64,000 nt of DNA, taken from an uncultured bacterium (lineage in GTDB: Bacteria > Bacillota > Clostridia > Oscillospirales > Oscillospiraceae). The DNA lies in assembly GCA_949840775.1 (NCBI GenBank), contig CATKXO010000002.1, positions 47,512-111,511 on the forward strand, read 5' to 3'. The notes under the pieces were generated by a model. The model saw only the letters and a list, made by a program, of their open reading frames with translations, ran no database searches and was not told the DNA's origin. Every line of letters starts with the position of its first letter. Position 1 is the stretch's first letter. Made by a program: the position numbers and the translations under genes. Shown piece by piece: positions 1 to 8,302 of the stretch.

Positions 1-923
1 AGGTGGGCCGCAAGTCCGCCGAGGAGAACCGCAAGCAGATTTCCGAGGTGCTGGAGGGCACCGACATGGTGTTCATCACTGCCGGCATGGGGGGCGGTAC
101 CGGCACCGGAGCGGCCCCCATCGTGGCCGACATCGCCAAGGAGCAGGGCATCCTCACCGTGGGCGTGGTCACCAAGCCCTTCCGGTTTGAGGGCGCGCAG
201 CGTATGAGAAAGGCGGAGGCCGGCATCGCGGAACTGCGGGCCAAGGTGGACTCCCTGGTCATCATCCCCAATGAGCGGCTGAAGCTGGCCAGCGACCAGA
301 AGATTACCCTGGCCAACGCCTTTGAAATTGCCGACGACGTGCTCCAGCAGGCGGTCCAGTCCATCTCCGACCTGATTAAGAACACCGGCTTTATCAACCA
401 GGACTTTGCCGATGTGTCCGCCGTGATGAAAGACGCCGGCCGGGCCCATATGGGCGTGGGCCGGGCCGCCGGCAAAAACAAGGCAGAGGAGGCCGCCAAG
501 ATGGCCATCTCCAGCCCCCTGCTGGAGACCTCCATCAACGGCGCCCGGGGCGTGCTCATCAACGTCACCGGCTCCATGGACATCGGGCTGGAGGAGGTGG
601 AGACCGCCGCCAATCTGGTGCAGGAGGCCGCTTATCCCGACGCCAACATCATTTTCGGCGCCGCCTTTGACGAGAGCCTGGAGGATGAAATCCGGGTGAC
701 CGTCATTGCCACCGGCTTTGAGGAGAACCAATCCATCCCCTTCCCCCACCAGAAGGAGGAGCCCGCCCCTGCCGCCCCTGCGGCGGAGGAGAACGCCCCC
801 GCCGGGGAGGAGGCCCCCGCCGCCGAACAGCCCGCCGCTCCCGCCGAGCCTGAGGCCCCCAAGCCCGCCGTCAACGACGACGATTGGGATATCCTGGAGA
901 AGATTTTCAGCAAGAAGAGATAA
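1..923 (+). CDS. ftsZ: Cell division protein FtsZ, 5' end outside the window
   Basis: This is the tubulin-like GTPase that polymerises into the cytokinetic Z-ring on the inner face of the membrane. About 306 C-terminal residues are visible; the first codons continue an upstream reading frame (Glu-Val-Gly-Arg-Lys), so no start lies here. The tubulin signature GGGTGTGAAP follows about 30 residues in, then the T7-region and the C-terminal domain. After the globular part comes a roughly 45-residue linker rich in Ala, Pro and Glu. The tail DDWDILEKIFSKKR corresponds to the conserved C-terminal peptide that binds membrane tethers. Terminated by the hairpin just downstream. Identification is secure. 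Confidence 0.97.
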   Translation, partial: VGRKSAEENRKQISEVLEGTDMVFITAGMGGGTGTGAAPIVADIAKEQGILTVGVVTKPFRFEGAQRMRKAEAGIAELRAKVDSLVIIPNERLKLASDQKITLANAFEIADDVLQQAVQSISDLIKNTGFINQDFADVSAVMKDAGRAHMGVGRAAGKNKAEEAAKMAISSPLLETSINGARGVLINVTGSMDIGLEEVETAANLVQEAAYPDANIIFGAAFDESLEDEIRVTVIATGFEENQSIPFPHQKEEPAPAAPAAEENAPAGEEAPAAEQPAAPAEPEAPKPAVNDDDWDILEKIFSKKR

Positions 924-930
924 GCTTTAA

Positions 931-959
931 CCGCCCTGCCTGACGGCAGGGCGGTTTTT
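931..959 (+). terminator. Rho-independent terminator of ftsZ
   Basis: A perfect 10-bp GC-rich stem (931-940 with 945-954, loop TGAC) is followed by five T. It separates ftsZ from the convergent lrgB gene, whose stop codon begins at the T-run. Confidence 0.9.
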
Positions 960-1639
960 CATAGAAACAGCGCCAGAATGGATGTCATAATCCCGCAGAC
1001 GCAGATGGCGATGGAGCTCATGGCCCCCTGGACCTGGCCAATCTCCATGGCCCGGGTGGTGCCCAGGGCGTGGGAGCAGGCCCCGATGGCCAGCCCCTCC
1101 GCCACGGGCTCGGTGATGCGGAACCGCTTTGCGAACAGGGGGGCGAACACCGCTCCGGTGAGGCCGGCCACCATCACGGCGGCGGCGGCGATACCGGCCA
1201 CACCTCCGTGGCTCTCGGCGATGCCCATGGCGATGGCGGTGGTGACGCTTTTGGGCAGGAGGGAGGCGGTGAGGGCCTGGTCCACGTGAAAGACCCTGCA
1301 TAGTGCCAGGATGCTGCCCACGCTGGTGAGGCTGCCCGCCAGACAGCCCGCCAGAACCGGGAGAAAGTTTTCCTTGAGGATGGTCCGCTGGTTGTAGATG
1401 TTCAGGGCCAGCACCGCAGTGACGGGGCCCAGCATCAGCTTCACAAAGTCGCCGCCGATGGCGTAGGTCTCATAGGGGATGCCGAAGACGGACAGCCCGG
1501 CCAGGATGAGGGCCACGGCGATGAGCAGGGGGTTGCACAGCAGCAACCCTGTTTTTTTCTGGACCCAGCAGCCAAAGCACCAGGCGGCGGCGGAGAGGGT
1601 CAGCCCGAAGAAGGGGGAGGACAGCAGGGCGTCAGGCAC
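959..1639 (-). CDS. lrgB: LrgB/CidB-family membrane protein
   Basis: Multi-pass membrane protein of 226 residues in the LrgB (CidB) family, partner of holin-like LrgA; in other Firmicutes the pair modulates murein hydrolase activity and carries pyruvate or other small metabolites. About six to seven hydrophobic segments are visible. The family-typical stretches LLPKSVTTAIAMGIAESHGG (about residues 127-146) and IGACSHALGTTRAMEIG (about 186-202) are intact. It starts with GTG and overlaps the end of lrgA by 8 bp, so the two are translationally coupled. It is the last gene of an XRE-lrgA-lrgB operon. Confidence 0.92.
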   Translation of the reverse strand: MPDALLSSPFFGLTLSAAAWCFGCWVQKKTGLLLCNPLLIAVALILAGLSVFGIPYETYAIGGDFVKLMLGPVTAVLALNIYNQRTILKENFLPVLAGCLAGSLTSVGSILALCRVFHVDQALTASLLPKSVTTAIAMGIAESHGGVAGIAAAAVMVAGLTGAVFAPLFAKRFRITEPVAEGLAIGACSHALGTTRAMEIGQVQGAMSSIAICVCGIMTSILALFL

Positions 1640-2003
1640 GTTTTTCTGCCCCCTTCCCTTTGGCGCGGCGGATGAGAAACTGGACCGTCCGGGCGGTGAC
1701 GAAATAGACCAGCGGCGTGGTGAGAAAGCTGATGAGCAGGAAGGGGGCCAGCTGGCCCAGAATGGCCGGGGTGTGCTCCATCACCCCCACGCAGGAGGGG
1801 AGGAAGAAAAAGGCCATGTTGGCCACCAGAAAGCCGCTGAGCTCCCGGATGTGCTCCGGTTTGAGGGCCCCGGTGAACAGCAGCAGCATCAGCAGCAGCA
1901 GAGCGATGACGCTGGCCGGGAAGGCCACCGGAATCAGGGCCGCGACGCCCTCGGAGACCAGGCAGACGCCGAAAATAATGGCCGCCTGTGCCATGATGTT
2001 CAA
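1632..2003 (-). CDS. lrgA: LrgA/CidA-family holin-like protein
   Basis: Small holin-like membrane protein (123 residues) with four hydrophobic segments, of the CidA/LrgA family. The signature G(A)LKPEHIRELSGFLVANMAFFF... region lies near residues 45-65. The likely start is a TTG whose TTGA overlaps the TGA stop of the XRE gene, with GAGGTGA upstream; an in-frame ATG three codons later (1994) is the alternative. It forms a coupled operon with lrgB. Control by a linked XRE repressor, rather than the usual LytSR two-component system, is unusual and is inferred only from the operon. Confidence 0.88.
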   Translation of the reverse strand: MNIMAQAAIIFGVCLVSEGVAALIPVAFPASVIALLLLMLLLFTGALKPEHIRELSGFLVANMAFFFLPSCVGVMEHTPAILGQLAPFLLISFLTTPLVYFVTARTVQFLIRRAKGKGAEKRA

Positions 2004-2221
2004 GAAATCACCTCACGCTGTTCCGACCGTCCCACCAGATAGTCCAGGGACACACCGTAGAAATCTGCAATCTGAACCAGGACGGAGGCGGTGGGTTCCC
2101 GCTCACCGCGTTCGTAACGGACATAGGTGTTATGGGCAATCCCCATTTCTGCGACGGCGCTTTTTTGAGATAAGTTTCGCTCCTGCCTGAGAGCAAGAAG
2201 CCGTTCGGGTAGTTTTGTCAC
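2000..2221 (-). CDS. XRE-family regulator heading the lrgAB operon
   Basis: A 73-residue Cro/CI-type helix-turn-helix protein, essentially just the DNA-binding domain: RLLALRQERNLSQ, then the recognition region MGIAHNTYVRYERGEREP and the terminal DFYGVSLDYLVGR typical of XRE repressors. The start is taken as GTG at 2221 because AGGAG lies nine bases upstream; a longer frame to 2329 would run through the operator palindromes. It overlaps lrgA by 4 bp. It resembles the XRE protein at 48830-49051 (shared DYLxGRxxxREV tail). It probably represses both itself and the divergent small gene through the two palindromic sites between them. Confidence 0.88.
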   Translation of the reverse strand: MTKLPERLLALRQERNLSQKSAVAEMGIAHNTYVRYERGEREPTASVLVQIADFYGVSLDYLVGRSEQREVIS

Positions 2222-2238
2222 TTTATTGATTTCTCCTC

Positions 2239-2268
2239 TTGACAAACCCCGTTTGGGGTTGTTATAAT
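2239..2268 (+). promoter_or_regulatory. Promoter of the small DUF6809-like gene
   Basis: TTGACA at 2239-2244 and TATAAT at 2263-2268 with an 18-bp spacer: both hexamers are consensus. The spacer is filled by the first operator palindrome, so a bound repressor would exclude RNA polymerase. Confidence 0.85.
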
Positions 2269-2294
2269 GAAAGACAACAAACCCCGTTTGGGGT
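2242..2294. promoter_or_regulatory. Twin operator of the XRE switch
   Basis: Two identical 18-bp copies of ACAAACCCCGTTTGGGGT lie at 2242-2259 and 2277-2294, 35 bp apart. Each is an inverted repeat (AACCCC/GGGGTT, second copy ACCCC/GGGGT). The first sits between -35 and -10 of the rightward promoter, the second at about +1 to +20. Binding by the adjacent XRE protein is inferred. Confidence 0.75.
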
Positions 2295-2311
2295 AGAATG
2301 GGGGCATCACA

Positions 2312-2572
2312 ATGGACGACTTGACCCAATGCCTGTACGATTTTTTGCTGGAATGCCGCATGGGAAGTCTGCGGGAGAACAAGGAATACAGGGCGTGTCT
2401 TTCCGCCGTGGAGTTACAGGAGGAACAGGTGAAGTCCTTCTTGAACGGGGAGCAGCGAAAGGAGCTGGAGCTCCTTCTGGACCGCGTTGCGGAGCGGGAC
2501 AGCATCGAGCAGACGCATCTGTTCCAGGCGGTGCTGGAGCTGGTCAGAGAGCTGGGCGCTCTGGTGCGTTAG
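2312..2572 (+). CDS. Small helical protein, possibly DUF6809-like
   Basis: An 86-residue acidic, all-helical protein of unknown function with no signal peptide or membrane segment. It has the same general plan as the small proteins at 13343-13567 and 48467-48730: a short N-terminal helix, an N/S/D-x-E-Y/F motif near residue 24, and a leucine-rich C-terminal helix; all three are divergent from an XRE regulator. The family name DUF6809 is from memory and unverified. It is driven by a near-perfect promoter blocked by two operators, so expression should be switch-like. Its stop overlaps the stop of convergent lysA by 4 bp. Confidence 0.6.
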   Translation: MDDLTQCLYDFLLECRMGSLRENKEYRACLSAVELQEEQVKSFLNGEQRKELELLLDRVAERDSIEQTHLFQAVLELVRELGALVR

Positions 2573-3828
2573 TCCCAAATCGCCGTGGCAAAGTAGTCCT
2601 CGGGGGTCTCCGCCCGGCGGATGAGGCGGGTGGAGCCGTCCTGGCACAGCAGCACCTCGGCGGAGCGCAGCCGGCCGTTGTACTGGTAGCCCATGGCGTG
2701 GCCGTGGGCGCCGGTGTCGTGGATGACCAGCAGGTCGCCGGTGTGAATTTCGGGCAGCATCCGGTCCACGGCGAACTTGTCGGAGTTTTCGCACAGCGAG
2801 CCGGTCACGTCGTACTTGTGGCCGCAGGGGGCGTCCTCTTTCCCCATGACGGTGATATGGTGGTAGGCCCCGTAGATGGCGGGGCGCATGAGGTTGGCGG
2901 CGCAGGCGTCCACCCCGATATACTCCTTGTGAATGTGCTTCTGGTGGAGCACTTTTGTCACCAGATGGCCGTAGGGGGCCAGCATGAACCGGCCCAGCTC
3001 AGTGCAGATGGCCACGTCTCCCATCCCGGCGGGAACCAAAATCTCTTCGTAGGCCCGGCGTACCCCCTCGCCGATGACCGCGATGTCGTTGGCGGGCTGG
3101 TCCGGGCGGTAGGGCACCCCCACGCCGCCGGACAGGTTGATGAAGGTGATGTGGGCCCCCGTCTCGTTTTTCAGCTCCACGGCAGTTTGAAAGAGGATGG
3201 CCGCCAGGGCGGGGTAGTAGTCATTGGACAGGGTGTTGGAGGCCAAAAAGGCGTGGATGCCGAACTCCTCCGCCCCCAGCTCCCGCAGACGCCGAAAGGC
3301 CTCGGTCATCTGGGGCCGGGTGAGGCCGTACTTGGCGTCACCGGGGTTGTCCATCACCTGGAAGCCCTCTTTGCTCTCCCCCAGGGTGAAGGTGCCGCCG
3401 GGGTTGTACCGGCAGGAGATTTTCTTGGGGATATGGCCGATGGTCTGCTGCAAAAAGTCGATGTGGGTGATGTCGTCCAGGTTGATGGTGGCCCCCAGCT
3501 GGTCCGCCAGGACAAACTCCTCCGCCGGGGTGTCGTTGGAGGAGAACATGATCTCATCCCCCTTGAAGCCGCAGCGGCCGGACATCATCAGCTCGGTGAG
3601 GGAGGAGCAGTCCACGCCGCAGCCCTCCTCGTGGAGGATTTTCAGGATCTGGGGGTTGGGGGTGGCCTTTACGGCGAAATACTCCCGAAACCCCGGGTTC
3701 CAGGAAAAAGCCTTGTACAGCGCCCGGGCGTTTTCCCGGATGCCCCGCTCGTCGTAGAGGTGGAAGGGGGTGGGATAATCCTTGACAATCTCCTGGAGCT
3801 GCTCCAGGGTGACAAAAGGTTTTTTCAT
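2569..3828 (-). CDS. lysA: Diaminopimelate decarboxylase
   Basis: PLP-dependent fold type III decarboxylase of 419 residues that converts meso-diaminopimelate to lysine. The cofactor lysine is K54 in YFAVKAT. The glycine loop LSGGVGVPY and the substrate-binding GSLCENSD (with the Cys-Glu pair that reaches the partner active site) are present. The usual EPGR motif reads ELGR here. The start at 3828 (MKKPF) has AAGGAG upstream; a longer frame adds only an implausible N-terminus. It is divergent from glnA, and dapF, the preceding pathway step, lies 2 kb away. A related D-amino-acid or carboxynorspermidine decarboxylase is less likely given that neighbour. Confidence 0.88.
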   Translation of the reverse strand: MKKPFVTLEQLQEIVKDYPTPFHLYDERGIRENARALYKAFSWNPGFREYFAVKATPNPQILKILHEEGCGVDCSSLTELMMSGRCGFKGDEIMFSSNDTPAEEFVLADQLGATINLDDITHIDFLQQTIGHIPKKISCRYNPGGTFTLGESKEGFQVMDNPGDAKYGLTRPQMTEAFRRLRELGAEEFGIHAFLASNTLSNDYYPALAAILFQTAVELKNETGAHITFINLSGGVGVPYRPDQPANDIAVIGEGVRRAYEEILVPAGMGDVAICTELGRFMLAPYGHLVTKVLHQKHIHKEYIGVDACAANLMRPAIYGAYHHITVMGKEDAPCGHKYDVTGSLCENSDKFAVDRMLPEIHTGDLLVIHDTGAHGHAMGYQYNGRLRSAEVLLCQDGSTRLIRRAETPEDYFATAIWD

Positions 3829-3905
3829 AGGTGCGGTCAGCTCCTTTTCTGTATATAAGGCAAGAGACAGTCTAACTAATTTGTGTGGATTTGTCAATAA
3901 AATCC

Positions 3906-3935
3906 TTGACAATCCGGGGGTGGAAATGCGATACT
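3906..3935 (+). promoter_or_regulatory. glnA promoter
   Basis: TTGACA (3906-3911), 18-bp spacer, GATACT (3930-3935), about 37 bp ahead of the glnA start. No clear GlnR-type palindrome was seen beside it. Confidence 0.65.
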
Positions 3936-3971
3936 GATAGCTGTATTCTGGGAAAGAAAGGATTTTTGTAT

Positions 3972-5303
3972 ATGGCCTATTCCAAGGAAGACATTATCCG
4001 TATCGTAGAGCAAAGCGGCATTGAATTTATCCGGATGCAGTTCACCGATATTTTCGGCCAGATGAAAAACGTGGCGATTACCGCCTCTCAGGTGGAAAAG
4101 GCGGTGAACAACCAGATCATGTTTGACGGCTCCTCCATCGAGGGCTTTACCCGCATCCATGAGTCGGACCAGTGCCTGTATCCCGACCTGAACAGCTTCC
4201 AGATCGTCCCCGAAAAGGTGGCGGGGGGCAAGGTGGCCCGTATGTTCTGCGACGTGTATAACACCGACGGCACTCCCTTTGTGGGCGACCCCCGGGGGGT
4301 TCTGCGCCGGGTGCTCCGCCGGGCGGAGTCCATGGGCTACGACGTGTTCAACATCGGCCCCGAGCTGGAGTTTTTCCTCTTTGAGACCGACGAGAACGGC
4401 CGGGCCACCACCCGCACCAAGGACGAGGCCGCCTACTTCGACCTGGGTCCCCTGGACCACGGCGAGTCCACCCGGCAGGAGATCTGCCTGAACCTGGAGA
4501 AGATGGGCTTTGAGATTGAGGCCAGCCACCACGAGTGCGCCGTAGCCCAGCATGAGATCGACTTCAAGTACAACAACGCCCTGGAGGGGGCGGACAAGAT
4601 TATGACCTTCAAGCTCACCGCCAAGAGCATTGCCCAGAAAAACGGCCTCCACGCCACCTTCATGCCCAAGCCCATCTACGACATCGCTGGCAATGGTATG
4701 CACCTGAATATGTCCCTGTTCAAGGACGGAAAGAACGTGTTTTACGACCCCAACGGGGAGCGGGGCCTGTCCAAGACGGCCTACGCCTTCATCGCCGGCC
4801 TGCTGGACCACGTCCAGGGTTTTACCGCCGTCACCAACCCCCTGGTCAACTCCTACAAGCGGCTGGGCGCCGGCCACGAGGCCCCCCGATACCGGGCCTG
4901 GTCCGCCTCCAACCGCTCCGCCCTCATCCGCATCCCCGCCGCCCGGGGACAGGCCACCCGAGTGGAGCTGCGCTCCCCCGACCCCGCCTGCAACCCCTAT
5001 CTGGCGGTGGCCGTCTGCCTGGCTGCCGGACTGGACGGCATTGCCCGGGGCCTCACCCCGCCCCCGGAGATCACCGGCGACATCTACGCCATGGACGACC
5101 GGACCCGGGAGCAACACGGCATCTACACCCTGCCCGATACCCTGAAGGACGCCCTGGACGAGCTGGAGAAAGACGCCCTCATTCTGGATGTGCTGGGCCA
5201 GCATGTGGCCGAGCACTATATCAAGGGCAAGCTGAAGGAGTGGGACGAGTATCAGACCCGGGTGTCCAGCTGGGAGCTGGAGAAGTATCTGGTTATTTAT
5301 TGA
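3972..5303 (+). CDS. glnA: Glutamine synthetase, type I
   Basis: Makes glutamine from glutamate, ammonia and ATP; cytoplasmic dodecamer. At 443 residues it has the length of the short I-alpha class found in Firmicutes. MFDGSSIEGF (about residue 49), ELEFFLFE with metal ligands, the ATP-binding GNGMHLNMSL and the glutamate-binding NRSALIRIP/RVELRSPDP regions are all intact. The class lacks the adenylylation insertion, so control is expected by feedback and transcription. The start at 3972 is chosen because it gives the standard MAYSKEDI N-terminus preceded by AAAGG. The gene stands alone between its own promoter and a strong hairpin. Confidence 0.97.
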   Translation: MAYSKEDIIRIVEQSGIEFIRMQFTDIFGQMKNVAITASQVEKAVNNQIMFDGSSIEGFTRIHESDQCLYPDLNSFQIVPEKVAGGKVARMFCDVYNTDGTPFVGDPRGVLRRVLRRAESMGYDVFNIGPELEFFLFETDENGRATTRTKDEAAYFDLGPLDHGESTRQEICLNLEKMGFEIEASHHECAVAQHEIDFKYNNALEGADKIMTFKLTAKSIAQKNGLHATFMPKPIYDIAGNGMHLNMSLFKDGKNVFYDPNGERGLSKTAYAFIAGLLDHVQGFTAVTNPLVNSYKRLGAGHEAPRYRAWSASNRSALIRIPAARGQATRVELRSPDPACNPYLAVAVCLAAGLDGIARGLTPPPEITGDIYAMDDRTREQHGIYTLPDTLKDALDELEKDALILDVLGQHVAEHYIKGKLKEWDEYQTRVSSWELEKYLVIY

Positions 5304-5309
5304 TCCCCG

Positions 5310-5341
5310 CCGGGGACGGCTCAGCCGTCCCCGGTCTTTCT
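5310..5341 (+). terminator. Terminator of glnA
   Basis: A 12-bp inverted repeat (5310-5321 with 5323-5334) of CCGGGGACGGCT type is followed by a T-rich TCTTTCT tail. Confidence 0.8.
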
Positions 5342-5385
5342 GTGTCCATTCCCGCATAGGCTAAGGCCGAAAGGGGGAATCAGCC

Positions 5386-6174
5386 ATGCGTTTTACCAAA
5401 ATGGAAGGGCTGGGCAACGACTACATCTACCTCAACTGTCTGGAGGGAGCTCCGGAACGCCTCCCGGAGCTGGCCCGGAGGCTGTCCGACCGTCACTTCG
5501 GCGTGGGGGCGGACGGGCTGATCTGCATCAGGCCGGGACGGGGAGGGGACTTCTCCATGGAGATGTACAACGCCGACGGCTCCCGGGGGGCCATGTGCGG
5601 CAACGGCATCCGCTGTGTGGGCAAGTACGTCTACGACAAGGGCTTCACCTGCAAGACCTGCCTCACCATCGACACTGACGCCGGTCCCCGGACGCTGGAG
5701 CTTCACATCTTGGGCGGCGCGGTGGACGCTGTGACCGTGGATATGGGCCCGGTGCGGGTGTTTCCCGCCGTCACCCTGGAGGCGGAGGGGGAGACCTTTA
5801 CCGTCGTCCCCGCCGACGCGGGCAACCCCCACGGGGTGATCTTCTGTCCGGACCCGGAGGGGGTGGACCTGGAGCGTTTGGGCCCGGTGCTGGAGTGCCA
5901 CCCCGCCCTGGGAGAGCGGCGGAACATCGAGTTTGTATCCTGCCCCGACGGGGAGCATCTCACCATCCGGGTGTGGGAGCGGGGGAGCGGCATCACCCTG
6001 GCCTGCGGCACCGGGGCCTGCGCCTCCTTCGGGGCTGCCCTGGTGGAAAACCGCTGCGGCACAGCGGTGGAGGCCAGCCTCCCCGGAGGGTGCCTCACCC
6101 TGGAAAAGCGGGGGGAGAAGGTCCTCATGACCGGCCCGGCCCGGACGGTCTTTGAGGGAGAAATCCAATTTTAG
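5386..6174 (+). CDS. dapF: Diaminopimelate epimerase
   Basis: Cofactor-independent two-cysteine racemase of 262 residues that interconverts LL- and meso-diaminopimelate, feeding both lysine (LysA, 2 kb upstream) and peptidoglycan. The catalytic thiols are C71 in MCGNGIRC and C207 in ACGTGACA; the N-terminal MEGLGNDYIY and the substrate-binding RRNIEF motif are also present. The ATG at 5386 has AAGGGGG at good spacing. Length is typical. The gene stands alone on its strand between the glnA terminator and a new promoter. Confidence 0.96.
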   Translation: MRFTKMEGLGNDYIYLNCLEGAPERLPELARRLSDRHFGVGADGLICIRPGRGGDFSMEMYNADGSRGAMCGNGIRCVGKYVYDKGFTCKTCLTIDTDAGPRTLELHILGGAVDAVTVDMGPVRVFPAVTLEAEGETFTVVPADAGNPHGVIFCPDPEGVDLERLGPVLECHPALGERRNIEFVSCPDGEHLTIRVWERGSGITLACGTGACASFGAALVENRCGTAVEASLPGGCLTLEKRGEKVLMTGPARTVFEGEIQF

Positions 6175-6188
6175 ACAAAAAACTTTCC

Positions 6189-6217
6189 TTGACAACCGGG
6201 GGGGATACCTTTATTAT
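6189..6217 (+). promoter_or_regulatory. Promoter of the RNA methyltransferase gene
   Basis: TTGACA (6189-6194), 17-bp spacer, TATTAT (6212-6217), 31 bp before the start codon. Confidence 0.75.
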
Positions 6218-6248
6218 ATAAGAATCGTGTCCAGAAGGGGGGTCCGCC

Positions 6249-7010
6249 GTGGAATACATTACCAGCCGCCAAAATCCTCTGGCGGCCCGCATCAGAAAGC
6301 TGAACAGCAGCCGGGCCGCCCGGCGGGAGGCGGGGCTGTTTGTGGGCGAGGGCCCCAAGCTGCTGGAGGAGGCGGTAAAGGCGGGCGTTCGTGTCGATAC
6401 CGCAGTCACCGCTCAGGGGATTCCGCTTTCCGCTCCGGAGGGGACCCGCCGGGTGGAGGTCCCCCCCGGCCTGCTGAAAAGTCTGTGTGATACCCAGACG
6501 CCCCAGGGCGTGCTGTTCCTGGCGGAGATGCCCGATACCGCTCCGCCGGAGCGGCTGGAGGGGGACCGCTGGCTGGTGCTGGACGGCCTCCAGGACCCGG
6601 GCAATGTGGGCGCCATCTGGCGTACCGCCGACGCCCTTGGGGCGGACGGCCTGCTGCTGGTGAACCACTGTGCCGATCCCTTTTCCCCCAAGACGGTGCG
6701 CTCCACCATGGGGGCCTGCTTCCGCCTGCCCCTCTATGAGGTGGACGCGGAGGCGCTGCCGGGGCTGCTGGAGCGGTCCCGCCTGCCCCTGTACGCCACC
6801 GCCCTGCGGGAGGACACCGTGGACATCAAGACGGCGCAGCCGGACCGCTGCGCCGTGGTGATTGGAAGCGAGGGGCGGGGTGTGTCGCAGGAGCTGCTCC
6901 GCCTCAGCGAAAAGACCATCAAAATCCCCATGCGGGCGCGGTGCGAATCGCTGAACGCCGCCGCCGCCGCCGCGATTGTGCTCTGGGAGATGGGACGGAA
7001 CAGGCTTTAG
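6249..7010 (+). CDS. TrmH/SpoU-family RNA 2'-O-methyltransferase
   Basis: SAM-dependent SPOUT enzyme (253 residues) that methylates ribose 2'-OH in rRNA or tRNA. An N-terminal L30e-like substrate-binding part (ITSRQNPLAARIRKL... FVGEGPKLLEEA) precedes the knotted catalytic domain with its three motifs: LDGLQDPGNVGAIWRTADA, VIGSEGRGVSQELL and IPMRARCESLNAAAAAAI. The last normally reads SLNVSVA; the Ala-rich version keeps the key ESLN. The RlmB/YsgA subgroup is likely but the target cannot be told from sequence. It ends convergently with the MFS gene, sharing 4 bp. Confidence 0.9.
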   Translation: MEYITSRQNPLAARIRKLNSSRAARREAGLFVGEGPKLLEEAVKAGVRVDTAVTAQGIPLSAPEGTRRVEVPPGLLKSLCDTQTPQGVLFLAEMPDTAPPERLEGDRWLVLDGLQDPGNVGAIWRTADALGADGLLLVNHCADPFSPKTVRSTMGACFRLPLYEVDAEALPGLLERSRLPLYATALREDTVDIKTAQPDRCAVVIGSEGRGVSQELLRLSEKTIKIPMRARCESLNAAAAAAIVLWEMGRNRL

Positions 7011-8221
7011 CCGGTTTTTCGATACAGCCCCTGCACGATGAGAAAGGCCGCTGCCAAAAGGACAAGAAAGGCGATGTAGGCCGGGACATAGCCGCCCAGC
7101 CGGTCGGCTAGTAGGCCGGGCAGGGGGCCGAATACCAGCATCCCGGCGGTGAAGGCCACAGTGATGGAGCGCACGCCACCTTCGTAGCCCTGCTCTCCGT
7201 ATAGGTCGGCGGCCCAGCGGGCCGGAGAGACGGCGGTGATGGACATACCCAGCCCGAAGGCCGTGATGGCCAGGATGGGGAGGACAACGCCCCTCGCCGG
7301 GGCCAGGGCGCACAGGGCCAGAGACAGCAGCAGTACGCCGAAGGCAAACCGGTTCCCGCCCCGGCTCCCCAGCCGGTCATAGACCTGGCCGCAGAGAATC
7401 TTGCCCAGGCTGATCATAGCGCCCAGGTAGGACAGCAGGGCGGCCACAAAGGGGCTGTCGTAGCCCGACGAGGTGTAAAGCATGGTGAGATGGGAGAAGC
7501 CGGGCCCGCCGGTGGCCCCCACCAGCAGGGCGGCCAGCAGGAGCAGCGCCCGCCGGCCGGCGGACAGCCCGGGTCCCTGTCTGCGGGCCGTTTGCGCCGT
7601 CTGATTCAGAAGCGTACCCTCCCGGCGGTAGGGCTCCAGCCCCAGCTCCTCCGGACGGCTGCGTACCAGCAGCCACACCAGGATGCCGCACAGGAAGACG
7701 GAGGCCCCCTCCCACAGAAAGGCGGCGGTCATGCCGCGGTTTGCCATGATTTTGGTGAGGAGCACCGGGGCGAAGACGGTTGACACCCCGCTGCCCGCCG
7801 AGGCCAGCCCCAGGGCCAGTCCCTGCCGGTGGTGAAACCACCGGCCAATGGCCAGGGAGATGGGGACCATCCCGGCCCAGCAGTAGCCCACCCCTGTGAG
7901 GGCGGCGGCGGCGCAGTACATGGGAAAGCTGTCCGCAAAGGCGAAGCACAGGCAGGACGCCCCCACCAGGAGCACCCCCAGGGTCATCACCAGACGCAGT
8001 CCCCATTTTGCACACAGCTGATTGACGCACAGCAGGGCGGCCAGGATGAACAGGCTGCGGGTGGTGGTAATCCAGGAGCCCTGGGCGTCGGTAAAGCCGT
8101 TGAGACGGATAATCTCCGGCTGATAGATGGAGAAGACATTGACCCCCAGCCCCATAACGGCAAAGAGGGCCAGCGCCCCGCCCAGGCAGACCAGCCAGGC
8201 GCGGTGGGGACGGTTTAACAT
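7007..8221 (-). CDS. MFS transporter
   Basis: Twelve-helix major facilitator of 404 residues, nearest in look to the oxalate/formate-antiporter-like and monocarboxylate carriers: long N-terminal half, NGFTDAQGSWITTTRSLFIL after helix 1, GVGYCWAGMVPISLAIGRWFH (about residues 118-138) and a central loop with basic residues. The substrate is unknown. The start at 8221 is preferred over an upstream in-frame codon because AAGGAAG sits ten bases before it. Transcribed alone, convergent with the methyltransferase gene (4-bp stop overlap) and divergent from dprA. Confidence 0.85.
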   Translation of the reverse strand: MLNRPHRAWLVCLGGALALFAVMGLGVNVFSIYQPEIIRLNGFTDAQGSWITTTRSLFILAALLCVNQLCAKWGLRLVMTLGVLLVGASCLCFAFADSFPMYCAAAALTGVGYCWAGMVPISLAIGRWFHHRQGLALGLASAGSGVSTVFAPVLLTKIMANRGMTAAFLWEGASVFLCGILVWLLVRSRPEELGLEPYRREGTLLNQTAQTARRQGPGLSAGRRALLLLAALLVGATGGPGFSHLTMLYTSSGYDSPFVAALLSYLGAMISLGKILCGQVYDRLGSRGGNRFAFGVLLLSLALCALAPARGVVLPILAITAFGLGMSITAVSPARWAADLYGEQGYEGGVRSITVAFTAGMLVFGPLPGLLADRLGGYVPAYIAFLVLLAAAFLIVQGLYRKTG

Positions 8222-8302
8222 AGCATCACTTCCTTCGGTATAACGATACCTTGGGATGGAATATTTGTAAAGAGGCAATTTGCACAGGAGGAGGCGCGTT
8301 CC

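Noticed and set aside
2000-2572. Prophage remnant for the XRE modules
   Set aside because: No integrase, structural, lysis or attachment sequence is nearby; each module is only two genes.
3829-3971. Riboswitch or GlnR site between lysA and glnA
   Set aside because: The gap is only 143 bp; no lysine-riboswitch-like fold or clear GlnR palindrome could be seen.
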